DNA from: Verrucomicrobiota bacterium | GTDB taxonomy: Bacteria > Verrucomicrobiota > Verrucomicrobiia > Limisphaerales > J093 | Direction of reading: 5' to 3' | NCBI GenBank assembly: GCA_029907285.1 | Contig: JARYMD010000305.1 | Location: forward strand, 1 to 5,541 | DNA length: 5,541 bases | Part shown: positions 1 through 5,443 of the stretch, in pieces | Layout: every line of letters starts with the position of its first letter | How positions within the stretch are numbered: position 1 is the stretch's first letter | Notes under the pieces: model-generated | The model's database searches: none | What the model was told of the DNA's origin: nothing | Seen by the model: the letters and a program-made list of their open reading frames with translations, nothing else | Made by a program: the position numbers and the translations under genes

Positions 1-17
1 TCTTTCTCCTTGCAACA

Positions 18-90
18 GGGCGGCAGACCCGCAGCCGTGCCTCCCCCGGCCGGCTGCATGGGCAGATCCGGGTCAGAACCCGGCCCGCCC
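18..90. other. Possible three-arm fold (structured RNA or ssDNA element)
   Basis: GGGCGG at 18-23 is the perfect complement of CCGCCC at 85-90. Between them lie two further hairpins. The first has a perfect 7-bp stem, GCAGCCG (31-37) with CGGCTGC (51-57), which can be lengthened by CCC (28-30) with GGG (60-62) across a 2-nt bulge. The second has a perfect 6-bp stem, CCGGGT (68-73) with ACCCGG (78-83), and a CAGA loop. Together they would form a 73-nt three-way junction. The length is tRNA-like, but the T-loop consensus, D-arm and anticodon arm are missing, so it is not a normal tRNA. GC-rich DNA makes short stems cheap, and no homologue was checked. Confidence 0.4.
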
Positions 91-120
91 AAATAAAGTG
101 TCTGTCACTCTATTTGGCGG
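85..120. repeat. REP-like palindrome with TGTCTGTC core
   Basis: The left arm is CCGCC (85-89), a bulged C (90), AAATA (91-95), an unpaired A and AGTG (97-100). The loop is TCTGT (101-105). The right arm is CACT (106-109), an unpaired C and TATTTGGCGG (111-120). This gives 14 base pairs with one bulge and one mismatch, far better than the other repeats here. From memory, palindromes built around a TGTCTGTC/GACAGACA core flanked by an AT-rich step are common dispersed elements in bacteria carrying IS200-like REP-associated transposases. No such transposase lies in this window, so that family assignment is inference. It is not followed by a T-tract, so it is a poor intrinsic terminator. Confidence 0.55.
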
Positions 121-133
121 CAACATCGCACAA

Positions 134-161
134 CCCGGTCCGGCGGTCAAACGGGGCCGGG
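134..161. repeat. GC-rich inverted repeat
   Basis: CCCGGTCC (134-141) pairs with GGGCCGGG (154-161) over 8 bp with one G-T wobble, leaving a 12-nt loop. It lies 14 bp beyond the palindrome ending at 120 and may belong to the same repeat island. No function is evident. Confidence 0.35.
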
Positions 162-374
162 GTGGCGGCGGGGCGTCGTGGTGAAGTGAGGGCTTTATTG
201 GGGGAGTGTGTCACCGTTGCGCTCTATCTCCCGGAAAACTCCGAGAACGGCAACCAGCCAATCCACACATTTTCGTGCGCGGTTGCGGAAAGCTCCGGAA
301 AGCACATCGTCCGGCGCGCTACGGCAAAGCATCCCCTGCTGCCAACTCATGGCGGGCGAATGTGGGCTGGTGAA

Positions 375-388
375 TGGGGCTTGCCCCA
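375..388. other. Short hairpin with CTTG tetraloop in the probable leader
   Basis: TGGGG (375-379) pairs with CCCCA (384-388) around CTTG, a sequence known to make a very stable RNA tetraloop. It sits about 47 bp before the ATG at 436, so it would be in the 5' leader if transcription starts further upstream. No T-tract follows. A second small stem, GCTTC (407-411) with GAAGC (415-419), lies between it and the start codon. A role is not shown. Confidence 0.3.
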
Positions 389-435
389 CTGGTTGCAGAA
401 GGCCATGCTTCTCTGAAGCTGAGCAGATTTGTAAA

Positions 436-1836
436 ATGAACACAAAGACACCTGTTATCCTCTCGCTCGTTGTTGGCTGTTTGACGGCATTTGCCTCGGA
501 GACAAGGCCTGCGGGGAATGGCTTGCGCATTCGACCATGCAAAGCGAACCCGTGGTACTGGCAATACGAGGGAAAACCGGTGATGCTCCTGGGTGGAAGC
601 AAGGACGACAACCTCTTTCAAATCCCGGATTTGAAAGCGCACCTTGATGAAATGGCAAAGGCGGGCGCCAACTACATTCGGAACACCATGAGCGACCGCC
701 CGGACAAAGGGTTCGAAGTGTACCCGTTCAAGCGTATGGGCAATGGAAAATACGATTTGGAACAATGGAACGACGAGTATTGGAAACGGTTCGCGAACAT
801 GCTCACATGGACGCGTGAGCGCGGTATTATAGTTCAGATCGAAGTTTGGGACCGGTTCGATTACTCGGGGGCGAACTGGGAGAAGCACCCGTACAATCCA
901 GCCAACAACGTTAATTATTCGTATGCGGCTTCCGGGTTCGCCCCTCAATACCCGGATCATCCCGGGCAAAACAAGCAGCCGTTCTTTTTCACCACTCCAC
1001 GGCAAAGAAACAATGCATTGGTTCTGAAGTATCAGCAGCGTTTTGTGGCCGAGATGCTGCGTTATTCGCTGCCGCAGCCGCATGTCTTGTATTGCATCGA
1101 TAACGAAACTTCGGGTGAAGAAGAGTGGGCGGTTTATTGGGCCGAGTTCATCAAGGAACGCGCAAGGGCAATCGGCGTTGATGTTTTCGTGACCGAGATG
1201 TGGGACGATTGGAATCTCCGGGCACCCCAGCACAAGCGCACTTTCGATCATCCGGAGCGGTTTGATTTTGTTGATGTCTCCCAAAACAACCATCAGAAAG
1301 GCCAGCAGCATTGGGACAATTTCCAGTGGGCGAAGAAGTACCTTTCGCAGAGGCCCCGCCCGATCAATGCCGTCAAGACCTATGGAGCTGATGGAGGGCG
1401 GTTCGGGACCAGCCGCGACGGGCTCGAAAGATGGTGGCGGCATTTGACAGGCGGCGCTGCAGCCGTTCGTTTTCACAGGCCGGATACTGGGCTTGGCTTT
1501 TCAGAGCCCGCTGCAGCATCGATTCGTTCAGCGCGCAAGGCGCTTTCACGGGTTAAACTGTGGGAAATGACGCCTGCAATGGAGCTTCTGCGCGAGAGAG
1601 AAGACAACGAAGCGTACGTTACTGCAAACCCGGGCGAAGCTTATGTTGTTTATTTCCCGAACGGTGGCGCAGTCCAACTGGATTTGAGCAAGGTTCCGGG
1701 GAGGTACGAACTTGAGTGGGTTGACATTGCCACGAGCCAATCCCGCGAAGGGGACGCAATTGTTGGCGGGACCATGGCTGCGATCAAGGCGCCCGGCGCC
1801 GGGCACTGGGTCGCCGTGATTCTGAAAGCCAGGTAA
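436..1836 (+). CDS. Exported TIM-barrel glycoside-hydrolase-like protein with C-terminal beta-sandwich domain
   Basis: This 466-residue protein probably acts on glycans outside the cytoplasm; its substrate is unknown. Residues 1-20 form a signal peptide. Cleavage may follow AFA (18-20), or VVGC (12-15) may be a lipobox, making it a lipoprotein. The middle reads as a (beta/alpha)8 barrel, with likely strands at about 48-54, 78-83, 131-137, 216-223, 248-255, 276-282, 309-315 and 341-347. Asn223-Glu224 in IDNET, at the end of strand 4, matches the acid/base pair of clan GH-A. Residues about 392-463 resemble the small domain called putative collagen-binding (PF12904-like), found at the end of DUF4038/GH140-type proteins. 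The predicted strand 7 (NAVKTYG, 311-317) has no glutamate nucleophile. ATG 436 was chosen because it gives the signal peptide; its ribosome site is weak. The exact GH family and activity are not established. Confidence 0.82.
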   Translation: MNTKTPVILSLVVGCLTAFASETRPAGNGLRIRPCKANPWYWQYEGKPVMLLGGSKDDNLFQIPDLKAHLDEMAKAGANYIRNTMSDRPDKGFEVYPFKRMGNGKYDLEQWNDEYWKRFANMLTWTRERGIIVQIEVWDRFDYSGANWEKHPYNPANNVNYSYAASGFAPQYPDHPGQNKQPFFFTTPRQRNNALVLKYQQRFVAEMLRYSLPQPHVLYCIDNETSGEEEWAVYWAEFIKERARAIGVDVFVTEMWDDWNLRAPQHKRTFDHPERFDFVDVSQNNHQKGQQHWDNFQWAKKYLSQRPRPINAVKTYGADGGRFGTSRDGLERWWRHLTGGAAAVRFHRPDTGLGFSEPAAASIRSARKALSRVKLWEMTPAMELLREREDNEAYVTANPGEAYVVYFPNGGAVQLDLSKVPGRYELEWVDIATSQSREGDAIVGGTMAAIKAPGAGHWVAVILKAR

Positions 1837-1967
1837 TGCCAAATCGGGGCCTGTCAAAGTGAATTCAGCCTGGGAATCTCATCGGCCGAGAGCGAATGTA
1901 CGCCCGGACTGTCGTTCCGGTGAGACTTGCGGGTTGGGCGAATCCACGATGTGCCGGCCGGGTGCGG

Positions 1968-2768
1968 TCACTGGCCGCCCTGTTTGGGGTCGAGCCACGG
2001 CGTGCCAGCCCAATACCAGCGGGATGGTTTGAGGCTCTCGACATGGCAATCAGCGAACGCAACCGCGGTGCGGCCACTGTGCCGCGGATGTGGTCCGCCC
2101 CAGTTGGGGTCGTTGGGTGAAGTGACACAACCCACGCAGGGGGCGTCTTGGGCGGGGTCATGGACAATCCAGCAACCAGGTTTTTCGGGGCTCGATTCTG
2201 TGACGCATTTGAGCGGGTCTTTTGTGTTGACTGGCCGAGTGCCACCGTCGGTGAGGTGAACCGTTGCGGCGGGATTGCGCACAGCCCACTCGTGCATGGG
2301 CGGCCAGTCTTTGACATCCCAGACGTTTGGCCAGTCGCACCCGCCAAGCCGGAAGTTCATGCTGTAGTTTGACACTGCTTTGTCGGCTGACTCACTCGGG
2401 TAATTCTGAAGGAACTCCTTGAACTTTTTTGTTCGCACCGTGCGGAGGAGCAAGTTGGTTGTTTGCTGATAAGGCAACAGGAAGTTGAACCATGCTTTGC
2501 GGAAGACGTTGTCGCCGCGGACCTGGAACGTGAACGGATACCTGCCTCCGAAATCGTCGGCGTACAAGCGGGTGGCGACTGACATTTGGTGAAGGCTGTT
2601 GATGCAGGCGGTGGCCTGCCCTTTCTGTTTTGCTTTGGACAGGGCGGGGAGGAGCATGCCTGCAAGGATGGCGATTATGGCGATCACCACCAGCAGTTCG
2701 ATGAGCGTGAACCGGCGCGTGGTTCGTGGAAGCTGCTGCGGCAATCTCGAGGAGCGCATTGATTTCAT
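1968..2768 (-). CDS. Type II secretion pseudopilin-like protein (DUF1559-like, prepilin N-terminus)
   Basis: This 266-residue protein starts with a basic leader (1-19) followed by the class III prepilin motif and hydrophobic helix FTLIELLVVIAIIAILAG (20-37), with the conserved glutamate at residue 24, fifth in the mature protein. Prepilin peptidase should cut before Phe20; the residue before the cut is Arg19 rather than the classical Gly. A soluble domain follows. Near the C-terminus His230 and Asp240 form an H-x9-D motif, but the next residue is Cys241 where the usual DG signature has Gly. There are seven cysteines, including CVGC (211-214). Such proteins are found in many copies in planctomycete, verrucomicrobial and lentisphaeral genomes, often beside secreted hydrolases. 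It is divergent from the sialidase-like gene. The start at 2768 has no strong ribosome site; Met4 (2759) is an alternative. Its specific partner or cargo is unknown. Confidence 0.88.
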   Translation of the reverse strand: MKSMRSSRLPQQLPRTTRRFTLIELLVVIAIIAILAGMLLPALSKAKQKGQATACINSLHQMSVATRLYADDFGGRYPFTFQVRGDNVFRKAWFNFLLPYQQTTNLLLRTVRTKKFKEFLQNYPSESADKAVSNYSMNFRLGGCDWPNVWDVKDWPPMHEWAVRNPAATVHLTDGGTRPVNTKDPLKCVTESSPEKPGCWIVHDPAQDAPCVGCVTSPNDPNWGGPHPRHSGRTAVAFADCHVESLKPSRWYWAGTPWLDPKQGGQ

Positions 2769-2930
2769 GGCCTAGAACGGGCTTAATCCCGATGATGATG
2801 TACGGACCCAATCTGCCATCCACCCTGCACGATCACAAGCCGGCATTTTCGACGGTCGGATCGGGTTGAGCGAGAAAGGCGGCTGGGGCAGCGCGGTGCG
2901 TTGGGGTCGCATCTTCTGGAAGCAGCGTGG

Positions 2931-2958
2931 ATTCTTCGACGGGGATTGTTCGACGCGA
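2931..2958. repeat. Tandem imperfect 14-bp direct repeat, possible activator site
   Basis: ATTCTTCGACGGGG (2931-2944) is followed directly by ATTGTTCGACGCGA (2945-2958), with 11 of 14 positions identical. A third copy of the TTCGACG core lies at 2848-2854. The tandem pair ends 14 bp before the candidate -35 box of the sialidase-like gene, a usual place for an activator. No regulator is known and this is inference. Confidence 0.3.
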
Positions 2959-2972
2959 AGCTCAAGTCTGGC

Positions 2973-3001
2973 TTGAAATTCTGTTTGATCGGGGGTAGAA
3001 G
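2973..3001 (+). promoter_or_regulatory. Candidate sigma-70-type promoter for the sialidase-like gene
   Basis: TTGAAA (2973-2978) and TAGAAG (2996-3001) match the -35 and -10 consensus at 4 of 6 positions each with an ideal 17-bp spacer. Transcription would start near 3008, giving a leader of about 40 nt before ATG 3047. Promoter consensus in this phylum may differ, so this is only a candidate. Confidence 0.3.
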
Positions 3002-3046
3002 GCTTCTTTGTATTTGATTTTCAAGACAATTTTGAACGAAAGCATC

Positions 3047-4126
3047 ATGAAACATAGACTCTGCACAGGCTGGGCAGGCGTTGGTGCGGTTGCGTTGTTG
3101 CTGTTCTGCGCCGCCCCGGTTTCGGCCGCTGCCGCCATGCCTGCGGTCGTGAAAGCCGATTTTATCAACCCCAATCCACTTTATCGCAGTTGCCATGCTT
3201 CGACCATTGTCGAAACGCCGGAGGGTTTGGTTGCGGCATGGTTCGGGGGAACCGATGAAGGCAGCCCGGATGTGAGCATCTGGCTTGCACGAAACCCGGG
3301 CACCGGGTGGGAACCGGCCGAGGAGGTCGCAAACGGGATCGATTTGAAAGCGCACATTCGTTATCCGTGCTGGAATCCGGTGCTGTTTCTGCGGAGGAAC
3401 CAGCAGCTTCTGCTGTTTTACAAGTTAGGTCCGAGTCCTGAAGAATGGTGGGGGATGTTGAAAATGTCGCCTGATTATGGCAAGAGCTGGACCAAGGTCA
3501 GGCGTCTGCCGTCTGGGTTTGTCGGGCCGGTACGGAACAAGCCGGTGGAACTTCTGAACGGGACACTGTTGTGTGGATCGAGCACGGAAGACAGGGGCTG
3601 GCGTGTGCACATGGAATGGACGCGTGATCCGTTTGGTCTTTGGATGCGAACAAAGCCACTGAACTCGGCGTTCACGGTCCAGGCCATCCAGCCGACAATT
3701 CTTCAGTGGGGCGATTGGAAGTTTCAAATGCTCTGTCGGACCAAGTCCGGCAGGATTTTCGAGTCGTGGTCAACCAACAACGCTGCCACTTGGTCGCCTC
3801 TGGCCAGGACGCAGCTTCCGAACCCGAACAGTGCTGTGGACGGTGTTGTTTTGCGGGACGGTCGCGCTCTCATAGTGTATAATCACACCACCGAGGGCCG
3901 GAACGTTCTCAATGTCGCCGTATCGAACAACGGCAAGATTTGGCAGGCTGCCGGGATTCTCGAGAACGAGCGCGAAGGCGAGTTTTCATATCCCGCTGTG
4001 ATCCAGACCAAGGACAACATGGTGCACGTGACTTACACATGGAATCGGCAGCGCATAAAGCACGTCATTCTGGACCCGACGAAGCTTCAGCCTGTCGATA
4101 TGCCCGAAGGCGTTTGGCCACGGTAA
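3047..4126 (+). CDS. Exported sialidase-like six-bladed beta-propeller protein (BNR_2 / Asp-box family)
   Basis: This 359-residue protein is probably a secreted or periplasmic glycoside hydrolase; true sialidase activity is not shown. Residues 1-30 are a signal peptide: basic MKHR, a hydrophobic run at 11-21, and an Ala-rich cleavage zone near VSA (25-27). The rest reads as one BNR_2-type (PF13088) propeller. One full Asp-box is visible, SPDYGKSW (141-148), with two degenerate ones at 242-249 (STNNAATW) and 292-299 (VSNNGKIW). Family-like blocks include HASTIVETPEG (50-60), RYPCWNP (105-111), NKPVELLNG (164-172), LPNPNSAVDG (257-266) and SYPAVIQT (314-321). The FRIP motif of classical GH33 enzymes is absent, so the substrate may not be sialic acid. 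ATG 3047 was preferred over an in-frame TTG at 3008, which would put 13 residues before the signal peptide. It stands alone as a transcription unit, divergent from the pseudopilin and convergent with the radical SAM gene. Confidence 0.85.
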   Translation: MKHRLCTGWAGVGAVALLLFCAAPVSAAAAMPAVVKADFINPNPLYRSCHASTIVETPEGLVAAWFGGTDEGSPDVSIWLARNPGTGWEPAEEVANGIDLKAHIRYPCWNPVLFLRRNQQLLLFYKLGPSPEEWWGMLKMSPDYGKSWTKVRRLPSGFVGPVRNKPVELLNGTLLCGSSTEDRGWRVHMEWTRDPFGLWMRTKPLNSAFTVQAIQPTILQWGDWKFQMLCRTKSGRIFESWSTNNAATWSPLARTQLPNPNSAVDGVVLRDGRALIVYNHTTEGRNVLNVAVSNNGKIWQAAGILENEREGEFSYPAVIQTKDNMVHVTYTWNRQRIKHVILDPTKLQPVDMPEGVWPR

Positions 4127-4218
4127 ATGCCGTTTTCTTGTCGAGAGCGACGGGGCTGGCCATCTGGCGGGTCGCAAAGCTAAGTGTTTGAACAGAGGCG
4201 TGCGGGCGCCAGTTGCGG

Positions 4219-5394
4219 TCAAACGCCGCCGATCCAACCGCGGTTTTCCCAGACAGACCGGAGTGAGATCAGATTGCGCGGGTCAAACACGTGCCGCATG
4301 GCTTTGAGAACGTGGCCGTGCTTCAGATGATTCCATGCGTCGCTGGCGTTTACGGCGATGAACTGGAGAACACTCGGATCGCGGTAACAATCGATCATGC
4401 ATCGCGTGCAGCCGTCGCGAACGAGCTTGTCGGAGCTGAAATCGCGGATGTGGCACATCGGTTTCTCCCAGTAGTGGCATCGGTAAAGGTCGAGATTCCA
4501 GTCGAGATAGAAATACTTGTAACCTCCCAGACAGCCGAATCGTTCCTTTTGGCCTCTTATATGCCGCTGCATCTCGCTGAGCGATTCGGTGGGATTGATT
4601 ATTGTGATTTTCCGGGCGCGTTTCAGCTTTTTGACTTCCTCGAAAGCGTTTATCAGCTCTTCATCGGTGTATTCCACCAACGTTGAACTGCTGTAACTGA
4701 GATAGCTGGAGCCAAGGGTGGTGAGCGGGTAACTGAACGTGCACCGGCTGAAACCGAGTTCTCTCAGAAAACCCGGCAATCGTCCATAGTCACCCACAAG
4801 CCGGCTCATTGTCACGCTGGCAATCGTCTCAACGCCCAGTTCTGAGAACAGTTCATTTGCGCGCTTGATCTTGACGCAGACACCCGGCAGGCCACGATGT
4901 TTTTCGTGTATGGCGGCGTCCGGGGCGTCGATTGACATGATCACGCTGCTCAAGCCCGCCGCAGTGTATTGCTTGATGTTCGTTTCGTTCCAGAGAGAAC
5001 CATTTGTGCAAATCATCGGCCGAAGCCTGCGCTTTGCGGTGTGCGCCACCATCGCAAGCAAATCTTTGTGGACCATTGGTTCGCCGCCGACAAACAACAG
5101 ATAACCGATCCGATTGTTTGCGCAGATGTCGATTGCCTCGCAGGCTTCTTCCAGGGTCACACTGCGGCGTTGTTTGGGGGCGAACCTGCCTGCAGCAAAA
5201 CTGCAAAACTCGCATTTCGCGTTGCAGATGTTTGTGATGGCGAATTGTACGTAACCCGGGCCGCCGTGGTCCAAAACCCCTGCTATCAAAGGCATTCTCT
5301 CGGCCTTTTTGTCTGTCTTCAGGGCGGGTGTGCCGCCCGTCCCCTCTGCCCGAGGCACAGACCGAACTTCGACATCCTGTTTAGCGCTGTTCAC
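4219..5394 (-). CDS. Radical SAM protein with SPASM/twitch-like C-terminal cysteine region
   Basis: This 391-residue cytoplasmic enzyme should bind a [4Fe-4S] cluster and S-adenosylmethionine. The CxxxCxxC motif is CNAKCEFC (Cys57, 61, 64). GGEP (103-106) is the SAM-binding GGE motif, and MSIDAPDAAIHEKHRG (153-168) fits a later strand of the partial TIM barrel. The C-terminal part has Cys288, 306, 314, 329, 332 and 336; the spacing C-x17-C, C-x7-C and CxxCxxxC resembles a SPASM or twitch auxiliary Fe-S domain. Such enzymes modify peptides, proteins or small molecules; the substrate here is unknown, and no precursor peptide is visible nearby. The GTG at 5394 has AGGA 5 nt upstream. An ATG at 5295 (Met34) has AAAAAGG 8 nt upstream and begins just before the conserved part, giving 358 residues. 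Residues 1-33 look unconserved and carry a GC palindrome, so the shorter form is a serious alternative. Confidence 0.88.
   Translation of the reverse strand: MNSAKQDVEVRSVPRAEGTGGTPALKTDKKAERMPLIAGVLDHGGPGYVQFAITNICNAKCEFCSFAAGRFAPKQRRSVTLEEACEAIDICANNRIGYLLFVGGEPMVHKDLLAMVAHTAKRRLRPMICTNGSLWNETNIKQYTAAGLSSVIMSIDAPDAAIHEKHRGLPGVCVKIKRANELFSELGVETIASVTMSRLVGDYGRLPGFLRELGFSRCTFSYPLTTLGSSYLSYSSSTLVEYTDEELINAFEEVKKLKRARKITIINPTESLSEMQRHIRGQKERFGCLGGYKYFYLDWNLDLYRCHYWEKPMCHIRDFSSDKLVRDGCTRCMIDCYRDPSVLQFIAVNASDAWNHLKHGHVLKAMRHVFDPRNLISLRSVWENRGWIGGV
5322..5338. repeat. GC-rich perfect hairpin inside the N-terminal extension of the radical SAM gene
   Basis: GGGCGG (5322-5327) and CCGCCC (5333-5338) form a perfect 6-bp stem around GTGTG. 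The same two arms occur at 18-23 and 85-90. On the minus strand it encodes GGTPAL (20-25), a short peptide I recall seeing often in spurious or repeat-derived translations from this group of genomes. It lies between the two candidate starts of the gene, so it is either an in-frame insertion or part of the leader. Confidence 0.4.
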
Positions 5395-5399
5395 AAACG

Positions 5400-5403
5400 T
5401 CCT
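5400..5403 (-). promoter_or_regulatory. Ribosome binding site supporting the GTG start
   Basis: On the minus strand AGGA ends 5 nt before the GTG at 5394, a good spacing. It competes with the AAAAAGG (5310-5304) that lies 8 nt before ATG 5295. The sequence alone does not settle which start is used. Confidence 0.4.
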
Positions 5404-5419
5404 GCCGCCATCTTGTAAC

Positions 5420-5443
5420 AGGATTGCCCGGTCTGCAAATCCT
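5420..5443. promoter_or_regulatory. Inverted repeat upstream of the radical SAM gene
   Basis: AGGATT (5420-5425) and AATCCT (5438-5443) are perfect inverted half-sites 12 bp apart, lying 25-49 bp upstream of the GTG start. This could be an operator, or chance. A weak promoter-like pair overlaps it on the minus strand: TTTGCA at 5440-5435 and TACAAG at 5418-5413, 16 bp apart. Confidence 0.22.

Larger units (their letters stand above)
1..435. other. Intergenic region rich in inverted repeats, no convincing gene
   Basis: This stretch upstream of the first gene holds no protein that I can support. The frame of the downstream gene stays open from a GTG at 208, but the 76 residues it would add are basic and low in hydrophobicity, would bury the clear signal peptide that starts at 436, and look like read-through of non-coding DNA. 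What the region does hold is inverted repeats: arms 31-37/51-57, 68-73/78-83, 85-95/111-120, 134-141/154-161 and 375-379/384-388. No tRNA, rRNA or clear sigma-70 promoter was recognised. The leader of the gene at 436 must lie somewhere here. Confidence 0.6.

Noticed and set aside
18..90. tRNA gene, suggested by 73-nt length and a 6-bp acceptor-like closing stem
   Set aside because: There is no TTC-type T-loop, no D-arm and no 5-bp/7-nt anticodon arm in the right place, and the seventh acceptor pair is a mismatch.
208..435. In-frame GTG extension of the glycoside-hydrolase-like gene by 76 residues
   Set aside because: It would bury the clear signal peptide beginning at 436, the added sequence is basic and unlike a domain, and the GGGGGAG upstream is almost in contact with the GTG.
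628..642. Exact 15-bp match with 3341-3355 (both encode DLKAH)
   Set aside because: The flanking DNA and proteins are unrelated, so it is most likely a coincidence rather than a repeat or recombination tract.
319..1476. Long antisense open frame (385 codons) opposite the glycoside-hydrolase-like gene
   Set aside because: It has no recognisable domain or signal and mirrors the codon pattern of the real gene on the plus strand.
1791..1804. Perfect 14-bp palindrome GCCCGGCGCCGGGC near the end of the glycoside-hydrolase-like gene
   Set aside because: It lies inside codons for Ala-Pro-Gly-Ala-Gly in GC-rich DNA, so protein sequence plus composition explains it; no T-tract follows.
1904..1920. 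Terminator hairpin in the convergent gap (CCGGA, seven-base loop, TCCGG)
   Set aside because: A 5-bp stem with no T-tract on either strand is not enough.
3008..3046. TTG start adding 13 residues to the sialidase-like protein
   Set aside because: The ATG at 3047 begins a textbook signal peptide, and the candidate promoter would start transcription at about 3008.
2783..3355. 190-codon minus-strand open frame across the divergent gap
   Set aside because: It overlaps the start of the sialidase-like gene, its translation is rich in Arg and Pro with no domain, and it would run through the control region.
4120..4136. Intrinsic terminator after the sialidase-like gene (ACGG, six-base loop, CCGT, then TTTC)
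   Set aside because: The stem has only 4 bp, overlaps the stop codon, and the T-run is short and broken.
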